The notes under the pieces were generated by a model, which did not search any database, was not told the DNA's origin, and saw only the letters and a program-made list of their open reading frames with translations. Shown piece after piece: positions 24,777 through 33,058 of a stretch of 64,000 nucleotides of DNA. The stretch is from an uncultured Pseudoteredinibacter sp. (GTDB taxonomy: Bacteria > Pseudomonadota > Gammaproteobacteria > Pseudomonadales > Cellvibrionaceae), in the NCBI RefSeq assembly GCF_947500695.1, contig NZ_CANMSS010000012.1:88087-152086 (forward strand), written 5' to 3'. Each line of letters begins with the position of its first letter. Position 1 is the first letter of the stretch. The position numbers were made by a program, and so were the translations under genes.

Positions 24777-25261
24777 TTTTTCTCTAATGTCTCTTCAATT
24801 CGGTCGAATTTTTCGTGTAATAGTTTTAGTTCTAGCTCTAACTTCAAGTTTACTTCAAATGCAGCTTGTTGTTGTAATCTATCTTTAGAAGATTGTCGGT
24901 TCTGTGACATCATTATTATAGGTGCTTGAAAGGCGGCTAGGCTAGATAGTCCTAAATTGAGCAGTATATAAGGGTAGGGGTCGAAACTGTGTAATCCTAA
25001 AAGCTGGCCAGTATTTAAGACAATCCATATCATAATAAACGCAAAAAATATGCCTATAAAAGTCCACGATCCACCAAATGCAGCGATCTTATCTGCGGCT
25101 ATCTGCCCGAATGTTAATCCCTCCTCGAAAGTTTCATTTATATCTTCCGAGACAGAAGTCTTTTCAGCAATGCTCTCAATAACTTTTTGCTCTCCAGAAC
25201 TGAGCTCTTTATACGGCTGCCCAAGTAAAGCTTTAGCTAGATTTTCAAAGTACTTTTTCAT
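24764..25261 (-). CDS. DUF1003 family membrane protein
   Basis: 165 residues. The DUF1003 signature is clear: 'FGQIAADKIAAFGGSWTFIG', 'DPYPYILLNLGLSSLAAFQA', 'APIIMMSQNRQSSKDR', with two transmembrane helices and a charged C-terminal coiled coil ('NLKLELELKLLHEKFDRIEE'). Function unknown; relatives are often near magnesium or stress-related transporters. Middle gene of a tight operon, 2 bases after the DUF2391 gene and overlapping the MscS-domain gene, which suggests a joint membrane complex. Confidence 0.88.
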   Translation of the reverse strand: MKKYFENLAKALLGQPYKELSSGEQKVIESIAEKTSVSEDINETFEEGLTFGQIAADKIAAFGGSWTFIGIFFAFIMIWIVLNTGQLLGLHSFDPYPYILLNLGLSSLAAFQAPIIMMSQNRQSSKDRLQQQAAFEVNLKLELELKLLHEKFDRIEETLEKKWNS

Positions 25262-25263
25262 AA

Positions 25264-25665
25264 TTACTCTTTATCAAAACTGTCTACAATTATTGCTCCC
25301 ATCGATGCGGGCATTGTAATAACGATGAGTCGTTTTATCGCTATATAAGGATCTTCCAAAATGGGAAATTTATTGAGCGATAATAAAACCAAAGCTACAA
25401 CTGTGGCTGCGATAATATACGCTATAAAAATTCTAATGCTATAAACAAGGATTCTAAATTTAATGTTCCCCTGAAAGACATTCTGATAAGCAAATATCGC
25501 TAAAAATAAAATAGATAATAGAAATAAGAGGCCCAAATTTAGGTTGGGGAGGGATTCTCCAAGTCTCCAGGCCTCTTCTGAAAATGAAATAGGGACTGCT
25601 AAAGCGAATGCGCCGATAATTATTTGGTTAATATCCTCAAGGTTAAGGCTAAGATTTAATTTCAT
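25264..25665 (-). CDS. DUF2391-like integral membrane protein
   Basis: 133 residues, almost all membrane helices (about four), with the short 'ALAVPISFSEEAWRLGESLP' segment between helix 1 and 2 that recalls the DUF2391/TIGR02587 integral membrane proteins. No enzymatic motif. First gene of the DUF2391-DUF1003-MscS operon, so a role in osmotic or membrane stress is a positional guess. Confidence 0.72.
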   Translation of the reverse strand: MKLNLSLNLEDINQIIIGAFALAVPISFSEEAWRLGESLPNLNLGLLFLLSILFLAIFAYQNVFQGNIKFRILVYSIRIFIAYIIAATVVALVLLSLNKFPILEDPYIAIKRLIVITMPASMGAIIVDSFDKE

Positions 25666-26423
25666 GCCAGATAATATATCCTTGTTTATTCTTTGTCAGA
25701 GTTATTCGTGCTTCTAATTTCGGATCCGTTTATGAAGTAATATATCATATGTCGTTACACTTTGGATGCCGGTTTTTTGCATTCTTTAACTTCTGAAATC
25801 AAGATACACTTTTTGGACAATGGAAGATGTTTTATACATGAGGTGTTCCATTTCGGGGTGGGCGATCCTCTATATTTTCATAGTCCTGAATTGTCATTAC
25901 GTCTCATCGGAAGGATGGTGGATTCAGCAACATGAATACCATTTGACGCCTGCGTGTTTTTGGGGTGTTATTTTTATTAACCTATAACTGGACAATAATA
26001 CTACTTTAGAGCTTATTTAAATTTGTAGGAATAATGCAGGTCTCACCATTTAAAAAGGATAATGAGGGTTGATTGGGTTAAGCCTCAGAATGGATATAAC
26101 ACGCCTCGTTAAATGATAACTAAGCTATTTATAGTTACTTCTGACTTAGAGACTCGAGTAATTGCGCTTGGGGCTGAAAGAGGTAGATCTATACGCTTGT
26201 GGGATTCTCGGCTAGTCGATGAACTCGAGTTAAGGGTGGGAAGGTTGCCGATTGTAGATTGGATTTTATCAGAGAGATCTTAGTAGTATTTCATGCATTC
26301 CTCTCGGGGTATCTTGGTCGTTATCGGTTCCGTTGCGCAAAAAGTTGAACGCATGTAAGCGCGTATCAGGCTACACCCGCTATTTGAACTGATCTCACTC
26401 AAGAGTATTGGTTTCAAGAATCA
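25666..26423. other. Degraded right arm of island A
   Basis: No standard-size gene in about 760 bases. A 56-codon frame at 26113-26283 is treated separately. The rest has stops in all frames I checked and no clear repeats. This looks like eroded cargo between the last operon and the integrase arm repeats. Confidence 0.4.
26113..26283 (+). pseudogene. 56-codon open frame, possible remnant of a larger gene
   Basis: Encodes a peptide with ordinary soluble-protein composition ('LFIVTSDLETRVIALGAERG', 'SIRLWDSRLVDELELRVGRL'). The pattern hydrophobic strand-'TS'-helix-'LWD'-helix loosely recalls the C-terminal half of Mrr-like restriction endonuclease domains, but this is too short for a call. No ribosome site. 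If correct, it would be a restriction-gene relic on the island that carries an orphan controller protein. Confidence 0.25.
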
Positions 26424-26444
26424 GTGCAACCAAAATGCAACCAA
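26424..26444. repeat. Integrase arm-type repeats, right end
   Basis: GTGCAACCAAA followed directly by ATGCAACCAA: two direct copies of the TGCAACCAA motif found near the integrase at 6676-6712. They sit about 60 bp inside the middle att site. Matching arm repeats at both ends fit the attL and attR arms of one element. Confidence 0.7.
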
Positions 26445-26502
26445 TGGAGGCTTTAGCTTTGTATGTGTATGAAAATACACAAAATAACTAATGCTTGCCC
26501 CG

Positions 26503-26532
26503 ATCCATCATGGGGGCCAGAGAAAATCGTCT
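26503..26532 (-). other. Middle att site: dusA 5'-end remnant
   Basis: Read on the minus strand this encodes RRFSLAPMMD, matching dusA residues 3-12, but without a start codon and continuing into unrelated sequence. It marks the right boundary of element A and the left boundary of element B. Confidence 0.75.
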
Positions 26533-26745
26533 GGAATGGTCGGTAGTTTTTGGTGGTTTTGATTTGGGTGCTACCATTTTTTAGTGGGGTCGCCTGAAAA
26601 GATATTTAATAAAGAGGGGACTATTCTAACACTAATTGGCAGTGCTACATATTTACTACAAATATTTTTGTAATACTGGGAAGTGAGCTGCGGGTAAAAG
26701 AATCTATTTATTAAGGTAATTTCATTTAATTTGGTTGTCCCGTTC

Positions 26746-26767
26746 GAGCCCTCTTTGGTGAGGGCTC
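26746..26767. repeat. Hairpin GAGCCCTC / GAGGGCTC
   Basis: Eight-base perfect stem with loop TTTGGT, 83 bp downstream of the Ada-like gene on its strand. No T run follows on either strand, so it is a weak terminator candidate only. The GTTCGAG next to it is not part of a tRNA. Confidence 0.4.
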
Positions 26768-26850
26768 TCTCAAATTCAGGTCGCGCCTATCAAAATTCGA
26801 GGAAGTCTATACAGGGGTTTTGCGTAGGTTGCACACATACGTGACTTTGC

Positions 26851-27690
26851 TTATTTCACTAAAGCTCCTTCCCACGCAAGAATAGCGGCTTTACGATCGC
26901 TTCCCCAACGATAGTTACCTAGTTCACCGTTGTTTTTTATCACTCGGTGGCAAGGTATTAAGTACCCAATTGTGTTGTTTGCTAAAGCCGTACCAACAGC
27001 TCTTGATGCTCTCGGTGAGCCGATTAATGTTGACACTTGAGAATATGAAAGTTGTTGTGAAGGGTGGGTGTTTATTAGTGCTTCCCAAACTTTTACTTGG
27101 AAGTTCGTCCCCTTAAGGACTAAATGAATATTGCCTCGCTCAAGTGGTGATGAGAATACTTTTCGACTTAGCTTCTCTGCTTCTTCATTGTTTAGTGTGA
27201 AGGCCGCCTTAGGCCATTGTTCATACAAATTATCGATAGTAATTTGTTGCTGGTCCACAACAAACTGTAGATAGCAAATCCCTCTGGCTGTCCATCCCAG
27301 AACAGCCTCTCCGAACGGGCTTGAAATCACGCCATACTCAATTGATACGCCGCTACCCGCGTTTTTTATTTCACCTGGGGTCATACCTTCACATGTCACG
27401 ATAAGATCATGCAGTCTCCCTGTGCCAGATAAGCCAACGTTTTGACTTGCTTCAATTAAATTACTACTACTCTTCAAGGCATCAATTGCTGCTTGTTTAG
27501 TAATCGATTGTAAAAATCGTTTAGGTGAAATCCCAGCCCACTCTGAAAATACTCTCTGCAAGTGATGCTCGCTCATATGCACAGCTTTAGCGATATCTGA
27601 AAGTGATGGTTGTTTATCAAAATGACCATGAATATAACGAATTGCCTGCTCTACAACACTATAGTGACGATGCGATTCAATTTTGTTCAT
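26851..27690 (-). CDS. Ada-like AraC HTH + O6-alkylguanine-DNA methyltransferase
   Basis: 279 residues: an AraC-type HTH (about 10-105, 'QPSLSDIAKAVHMSEHHLQR') fused to a methylated-DNA-protein cysteine methyltransferase with the acceptor motif 'IPCHRV' (C247), 'GTALANNTIGYL' and 'GSPRASRAVG'. It repairs O6-methylguanine by suicide transfer. Unlike E. coli Ada it lacks the N-terminal zinc-cysteine domain that senses methyl phosphotriesters, so its inducer response must differ. It overlaps the EamA gene by 14 bases and is the second gene of that operon. Confidence 0.92.
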   Translation of the reverse strand: MNKIESHRHYSVVEQAIRYIHGHFDKQPSLSDIAKAVHMSEHHLQRVFSEWAGISPKRFLQSITKQAAIDALKSSSNLIEASQNVGLSGTGRLHDLIVTCEGMTPGEIKNAGSGVSIEYGVISSPFGEAVLGWTARGICYLQFVVDQQQITIDNLYEQWPKAAFTLNNEEAEKLSRKVFSSPLERGNIHLVLKGTNFQVKVWEALINTHPSQQLSYSQVSTLIGSPRASRAVGTALANNTIGYLIPCHRVIKNNGELGNYRWGSDRKAAILAWEGALVK

Positions 27691-28576
27691 GATATGGAGC
27701 CCTTTGCCAAAACGTGAGCCTTTGGATGAATCCAGTCACAAACATAGTTCCAGCAATTACTAAGATTGAACCAATAATAGTATTTAATCCAATTTCTTCA
27801 TCTAAGAAGATATGTCCCCAAAAGATACCAAATACCGGTATTAAAAAAGTTACTGAAAGGGCTGATGATGGCCCTAAGTCAGAGATTAAACGGAAGTAAA
27901 GCAAATAAGCAAGCCCAGTACAGACTACTCCGAGCAGAACGACTGACGTTAAAATGTCTTGAGTTGGAGCCTCTCTTAATGGAAAGAATGGCAGTAGAGG
28001 TAAAACGATAATAACTGAAGCCCACATGCTACCATGCGCATTATCAAAAGCTTCAACTGTAGGAGCATGTTTTGCGTAGTTTGTGGCAATGCCGTAACTG
28101 ACCGAAGCCAGTATAGCGGCCACTATGGGTAATGTCGCATTCTCCCCAATATTAACGGCGTCCCAGCCGACCAGTACACAGACGCCTACAATACCTAGAA
28201 AGAGCCCTAATGAGACGCTTTTGCTTAAAGTGGTTTTTGTCCAAACAGCAGCTATTATTGCTGCCCAAATCGGCGCTGTTGAATTTAAAATGGACAAAGA
28301 TGACGCATTTAAAACCTGTGCCGAATAGGCAAAAAGTAGAAAGGGTAATGCCGAGTTAAAAAAACCTAATATAAAAAAGTGCCTAGCATTTGAACCAAGT
28401 TTAAGGCTTCTTTTAACAAAAAAAGAGATAACAAGTAAGGTTATAGCAGCAAAGCCAACTCTGGCTTCAATAAGTGCTGCTGGCCCAAGCGGATTGGCCG
28501 CAATGCGCATAAATAAAAATGACCCGCCCCAAATAGCAGCTAAGGTTAGAAGTCTGATGAAGCTCGTAACTGGCAT
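27677..28576 (-). CDS. EamA/DMT-superfamily transporter
   Basis: 299 residues with ten predicted helices in two EamA repeats: 'LAAIWGGSFLFMRIAANPLG' at the start, 'NSTAPIWAAIIAAVWTKTTL' in repeat 1 and 'VTFLIPVFGIFWGHIFLDEE' in repeat 2. Usually an exporter of metabolites or amino acids. Coupled by overlap to the Ada-like gene, so both respond to the same signal. The same family appears again at 48.4 kb outside the island. Confidence 0.9.
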   Translation of the reverse strand: MPVTSFIRLLTLAAIWGGSFLFMRIAANPLGPAALIEARVGFAAITLLVISFFVKRSLKLGSNARHFFILGFFNSALPFLLFAYSAQVLNASSLSILNSTAPIWAAIIAAVWTKTTLSKSVSLGLFLGIVGVCVLVGWDAVNIGENATLPIVAAILASVSYGIATNYAKHAPTVEAFDNAHGSMWASVIIVLPLLPFFPLREAPTQDILTSVVLLGVVCTGLAYLLYFRLISDLGPSSALSVTFLIPVFGIFWGHIFLDEEIGLNTIIGSILVIAGTMFVTGFIQRLTFWQRAPYHEQN

Positions 28577-29149
28577 TTATGTAGTCCTAAACATTACTAA
28601 TCCCAGAATTCTGAAATGAAGCAGCTCATTACTCAACCCGATTCTTGCTGAAATTCAGGGTTTGTCTTGTTTTGGCTAATGAGTGAGAAAGGAATAGGAA
28701 AGTGTACGCCTTTATCTGTGACTTAGAGTCGACCTTTACATCACCCATGGTTTCAAGGTATTGAGTTACTTTCAGTGATCGTTTATAGATTAGAGTTTCA
28801 GCTACTGGTGCTGAAAAAGTGCTACTAAGCTAACTATCTTTTACGTAAGTTATTGTATTTATTGAAGTAAATGAAGCGTTGATCCAGTCCATTATGGGGG
28901 CTAGGGTAAAACGTCGGTTCATGTTGTTCTGTAAATCTATGAATTGGACTCTATTCTATCAGTTTTAAATCTATCGTGGGGATTCTGACTATCTTTTGAA
29001 ATCTGAGTTTAATATCGGGTCGTCTCGATTTGACCAGATCAACAGAAGTTTGCAATATCCCATTTTTGATGCTTACTTATAGCTTGTCCAAATCAGAACG
29101 GCAGTATTAACGATATGCTTAAAGTAACTCGCTTTATTTGAATATAGAT
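28577..29149. other. Right island boundary region
   Basis: Contains the third dusA 5'-end copy (28881-28922) and, to its right, what should be the original dusA promoter region, now separated from its gene by over 22 kb. No gene is visible. The upstream region of the EamA operon occupies the left part. Confidence 0.5.
28881..28922 (-). other. Right att site: displaced original dusA start
   Basis: Encodes MNRRFTLAPIMDWI from an ATG on the minus strand, 12 of 13 residues identical to the functional dusA start. This is the best match among the remnants and the only one with an ATG, as expected if it is the chromosomal dusA 5' end cut off by integration. Confidence 0.8.
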
Positions 29150-30253
29150 ATGATGTTCGATTCAAGTTTCTATTCCGTTCGCAACTCTGAGCTGCATTCG
29201 AGAACGCAAAAGGGCGTTATTGTGTCGATTTTACTGTATATGTCGACGGCATTGCTGGAGGTCTATGCACTGGATGGAATTGTCACGGATAGATATTCAC
29301 CATTGCTAATAAGCTCTGTTACCTGCCTTTGTTTGGCGGGGCTGGGTTTAATGACCAAGCTTAAGGCGATGAAACAGCACATCGATATTATAGTGATCCT
29401 AGGGGCAGCGGTATTTTCTATGCAACATGCCTTGTATTTTGATAATGGCTTAGAGGACGCCAATTACCATTTCGTCTTTTCTCAGATATTGGCAACATTT
29501 GCGGTGATTTTACTGTGCAGTACGATTTCGGCGTCGCTGTCTGTTATTGCTGTGATGTTGCTATTACCGCTATTGATCGCCTATTTACTGCCGGGGCCCG
29601 CCGAACATATTCTTGACCCGGTATCCCTATATTTTTTAGTTATGGGTGAGGCAGTAGCCGTATTCTATGCAGTGGTTATCGCCGCCGATGGTCGTAGTCG
29701 AGATCAAGCACAGTTTGCATTGGAGCAGCGGTCTCGGGAGAACTTTGATCTTGCCAACCGAGACCCCTTGGCCAATTGTTACAATCGTCGCTATTTCGAC
29801 GTTTATTACGATCAGGAGTTTTTTGAGTCCTTAAGTGCAAATCGTAATCTAAGCTTGATTATTATCGATATTGATGACTTTAAAAGCATCAATGATCGTT
29901 ACGGTCACCCTGTTGGAGATTATGTGATCAAGGGTGTGGTTGATTGTTGCGCTAGAACTATTCGCCCTTCTGATACAGTCGCCAGAATCGGAGGGGAAGA
30001 GTTTATCATTGTGTTGCCAAAAACTTCCGAACAAGAGGCGTTAAAGCTAGCCCAGGGTATTCGTGAAAGTGTAGAGCATTCAGGCGTAAAGCTAGCTAAT
30101 GGCGATAGCCTGAACTTCAGCATAAGTCTAGGGGTTGCCTCTTTGAGCTCATCGGATAGCAGCATGGAAACCCTACTTCACCGAGCTGATAAAGCTCTGT
30201 ATCAGTCTAAAGAAAATGGGAAAAACTGTGTCACAGTGGGCTCTGTTGCTTAG
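29150..30253 (+). CDS. Diguanylate cyclase, membrane-bound GGDEF protein
   Basis: About 367 residues. Six hydrophobic helices (roughly 20-185) anchor it in the inner membrane; the GGDEF domain follows from about 205. The catalytic motif is 'GGEEF' starting at G281, an active variant, and 'RPSD' five residues before it is the inhibitory I-site. It makes c-di-GMP from two GTP. The N-terminal helices probably sense a membrane-linked signal. Start uncertain: ATGs at 29150 and 29153, or a TTG at 29138, none with a clear ribosome site. Confidence 0.9.
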   Translation: MMFDSSFYSVRNSELHSRTQKGVIVSILLYMSTALLEVYALDGIVTDRYSPLLISSVTCLCLAGLGLMTKLKAMKQHIDIIVILGAAVFSMQHALYFDNGLEDANYHFVFSQILATFAVILLCSTISASLSVIAVMLLLPLLIAYLLPGPAEHILDPVSLYFLVMGEAVAVFYAVVIAADGRSRDQAQFALEQRSRENFDLANRDPLANCYNRRYFDVYYDQEFFESLSANRNLSLIIIDIDDFKSINDRYGHPVGDYVIKGVVDCCARTIRPSDTVARIGGEEFIIVLPKTSEQEALKLAQGIRESVEHSGVKLANGDSLNFSISLGVASLSSSDSSMETLLHRADKALYQSKENGKNCVTVGSVA

Positions 30254-30587
30254 CCAGTTTAAGCTAATAGTGTTTGGGTAACCCTTCTCTAAATGAAAAT
30301 GTCGATGCCCGGCTTATAGGTGTCGCCGATTATGCTGGGGTGGAATACCTCTTATTAGTCCGGTTAAAGTCTAGACCATTCTGGTCGAAAAGCTAATTAG
30401 TAGATCTCTTTCACGCCTGGTGCTTTTTGGCGTCCTGCCGTAACGCTTACTTGTAGATTGCAGGAAAGATTCCAAAGGCTGTGCTTACGATAATGAATTA
30501 TTACAGGGCGAAAATGAAAGTGATTAACTGTTTCTCAGTAGTGGCTTGCCGCACGGATCTATGCTTAAAACTTGAGGTTTCTACATT
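30254..30587. other. Intergenic region before the chemotaxis receptor
   Basis: 334 bases without a gene. I looked for a c-di-GMP riboswitch because of the neighbouring cyclase and found no conserved core. It likely contains the promoter of the downstream receptor. Confidence 0.4.
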
Positions 30588-32603
30588 ATGAAAATACGCT
30601 CCAAATCGATACTAATCAGTATCTTACCGGCCTGCGTTATTTTGGTAACGACTCTAGCTTTGCTTCTGAGTTCTTATCGCCAAGATGTTGAGAAGGGAGC
30701 GTTGCGAGAGCTGACTGTGGAGTTGGAAGCTCTAGGAGCTTCGATTGATGGTAAGAATTTCAATGCAGTATCGACAGCAGAGACCATGGCGGCGACCCAA
30801 GTTTCAGGTCTATTTGGAGCGTATCAACAGTCTCTTAAGTTTGCGCAGCAAATTCTCTTGACTCACCCAGAATACCAGGGGGCTTATTTTGGTTATGAGC
30901 CCAACTCGCAGCTAGACATACCCTCTGTAGAACTAAATTTAGCACAAGCCACGACGGAAAGCTGTTGTGTGGACGGACGATTCCTACCGTATTTTTCACG
31001 CGCTGAAACCGGTATCGAATTATCGCCTCTCGCTGATATGGAGAGCAGCCTCTACTATCAGGGTGTGAAGGAAATTTGGGAAGCGAATAAAAGCAAAGAT
31101 GTTCAGGGCTTGATTACAGAGCCCTATGTGTATGAGGGAGTGCCACTCGTTGAGCAGGTTTTCCCAATCATCATTGACGGCGAGTTCAAAGGCATCGCGG
31201 GTGTAGATCGCCGCCTCGACAGTTTGCTGGATCTAATTGATGGGTTTAAGCCATACAATTCGAGTAAAAGTTATTTAATCAGTCGTCTTGGGAAAATAAT
31301 TACCTCGACAGGTCGCGCTAACGAATTATCGATGAAGCCACTGAGTGACTATCCCGCGTTAGAATCGCTTTTTGTTAAACCGACAAGTGGGAGCAAAAGC
31401 CGTGTGACAACGGGGACTGACCCTATTAATGGTCAGGAAATATTTGTGATTTACACAGCGATCAACACTGGTGACTGGGGATTGGTAACAACGGTTGAAT
31501 CTCAAGAGGTTCTTGCGCCGGTGCTTAGCAGTACTCAGGAGTCTATTCTCACGGCCTTAGCTCTTCTTCTTGTCATGTGTGGGGTAGTATATGGATTGAT
31601 TAATGCTATGGTCAGTCGGCCCCTGAGTCACATTGTTGATAAATTTAATGAAGTCGCGAGTGGAGGGGGAGATCTGACCACACGCCTAAACTCCGATCGG
31701 GCCGATGAGGTAGGAGACTTATCCCGAGCTTTTAACCAGTTTGTTAAAACTCAGGCTGACATGATTGTGAAGTTGGATCAATCGGTCATGACTTTGAACG
31801 AACAAGGTGAGGTAATCCAGGGAGATATTGAAGCCACATTGAAAGCAATCTCATTCCAGCAAAATGAAAGTGTTCAGGTTTCAGCTTCTGTCGAAGAGAT
31901 GTCTCACAGTTCAAAGGACGTTGCTGAAAATGTGTCCCAAGTCGCTAAGAATATATCAATCGCCCGGGGTGATGCGGAAGACGGGTTAAGCTCGGTAAGC
32001 AAAGTGGTGAACGAGGCAAATAGTCTAAAGCTCAACTTGGACGAGATGAAAAAGACTGTTGATGATGTTAGTCAATCGGCTTTGCAAATCAACAAGGTAC
32101 TGGAAGTCATCAACGGCATTGCTGAACAAACTAACTTATTGGCTTTGAACGCGGCTATCGAGGCTGCTCGTGCGGGAGAAAAAGGTAGAGGGTTCGCCGT
32201 AGTTGCGGACGAGGTAAGAATGCTGGCACAGCAAACTCAGGAATCTACTTCTGAGGTGGCCTCGGTGATCGAGAGTTTGCAGAAAAATTCAGACCTTTCT
32301 GTTTCCAAAATGGGGGCGAACCAAAGTCAGCTCAACGAACTTATGGGAATAGCCGATATTGCTGGACAGTCCTTGGAAAAGATTCACGCATCGGTCAAAC
32401 AAGTGGATGCTCTATCTGGACAGATTTCAGTGGCAACAGAACAGCAGTTTGGTGCGTCTCAAGAAATTAGCAAGAATTTAAACACTATTTCAGATGCTGC
32501 GACGGATTGTGAGAAACTTGCTCAAAATACGTCAGCATCTATTAAGAAAATGGATGCCACCTCAAATGAGGTGAAAGACCTGGTGAAACAGTTTCAGGTT
32601 TAA
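30588..32603 (+). CDS. Methyl-accepting chemotaxis protein with dCache-like sensor
   Basis: 671 residues: N-terminal membrane helix (8-28), a periplasmic double-Cache-like domain (about 35-310, with 'AYFGYEPNSQLDI', 'PYVYEGVPLVEQVFPIIIDG', 'KSYLISRLGKIITSTG'), second helix (about 318-340), HAMP (about 340-395) and the signalling domain with the highly conserved tip 'EQTNLLALNAAIEAARAGEK'. It reports an external ligand to CheA/CheW. The ligand, probably an amino or carboxylic acid, is not determinable here. No che genes are nearby. Confidence 0.93.
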   Translation: MKIRSKSILISILPACVILVTTLALLLSSYRQDVEKGALRELTVELEALGASIDGKNFNAVSTAETMAATQVSGLFGAYQQSLKFAQQILLTHPEYQGAYFGYEPNSQLDIPSVELNLAQATTESCCVDGRFLPYFSRAETGIELSPLADMESSLYYQGVKEIWEANKSKDVQGLITEPYVYEGVPLVEQVFPIIIDGEFKGIAGVDRRLDSLLDLIDGFKPYNSSKSYLISRLGKIITSTGRANELSMKPLSDYPALESLFVKPTSGSKSRVTTGTDPINGQEIFVIYTAINTGDWGLVTTVESQEVLAPVLSSTQESILTALALLLVMCGVVYGLINAMVSRPLSHIVDKFNEVASGGGDLTTRLNSDRADEVGDLSRAFNQFVKTQADMIVKLDQSVMTLNEQGEVIQGDIEATLKAISFQQNESVQVSASVEEMSHSSKDVAENVSQVAKNISIARGDAEDGLSSVSKVVNEANSLKLNLDEMKKTVDDVSQSALQINKVLEVINGIAEQTNLLALNAAIEAARAGEKGRGFAVVADEVRMLAQQTQESTSEVASVIESLQKNSDLSVSKMGANQSQLNELMGIADIAGQSLEKIHASVKQVDALSGQISVATEQQFGASQEISKNLNTISDAATDCEKLAQNTSASIKKMDATSNEVKDLVKQFQV

Positions 32604-33058
32604 GTTTTAGCCGTCCTTTCGCTTTGCTAAGTTGTGTGAATTTCTACTGAATAATAAAATTTTATTGATTGAAAAGGTCAGAAAGCTTTTCTGAAAAATT
32701 ATCACGATAATTATAGAGGGTAAGAAAATTTTGAGAGTTCGATTTGAGTGTCTACATTGCTCTTAATATAAACGGTGGTTAAATGTCAATCATAGGTAGC
32801 AAGTTTGCAGGGTAAGAGGTATTGATAGGCTAGGTTTCCTTTAAGCTATGTCGAAAACCTTTTGATAAAGCAGTTATCTAGGAGGAATATTTTGGTTACA
32901 AAGAGCTCTAAGATAAAAATATAGCCATTAGATTCGCTTAAATTGGACTATAGAAAGAGTATTTTTTGTCTTTTTATTGTTAATAGTCAGCAGGGCCGCA
33001 TGCCCTTTGATGGTAGTATAGGCAGTGAGCTGCAAAACTTGGCCCTTGTCCTTGGGGT
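32604..33058. other. AT-rich intergenic region
   Basis: 455 bases with no gene. A near-palindrome TCAGAAA-GCT-TTTCTGA lies at 32678-32694 but has no T run. It separates the chemotaxis receptor from the end of the tandem secreted-protein genes, which point toward it. Confidence 0.4.

Larger units (their letters stand above)
6538..26532. mobile_element. Integrative genomic island A in dusA (about 20 kb)
   Basis: Bounded by dusA 5'-end duplications at 6535-6573 and 26503-26532. It has an intact tyrosine integrase just inside the left end and TGCAACCAAA arm-type repeats just inside both ends. Cargo: PrtN-like and C-protein-like regulators, a second recombinase, anchored secreted proteins, AraC and LuxR regulators, a maoP/ATP-grasp/DUF1704 operon and two MscS-type operons. 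I see no conjugation, phage structural or replication genes, so it would need help to move between cells. The exact crossover base cannot be fixed because the att copies are not identical. Confidence 0.75.
26503..28922. mobile_element. Element B, relic insertion in the dusA site (about 2.4 kb)
   Basis: Lies between the second and third copies of the dusA 5' end. It carries only an EamA transporter and an Ada-like methyltransferase and has no integrase of its own, so it is either a relic or the right part of a formerly composite island. It would depend on the integrase of element A to move. Confidence 0.55.

Noticed and set aside
26731..26780. tRNA-like GTTCGAG followed by a hairpin
   Set aside because: The stem needed for a T arm does not pair, and no acceptor, D or anticodon arms are present.
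30254..30587. Possible c-di-GMP riboswitch near the GGDEF gene
   Set aside because: The conserved core of GEMM-type riboswitches is not present.
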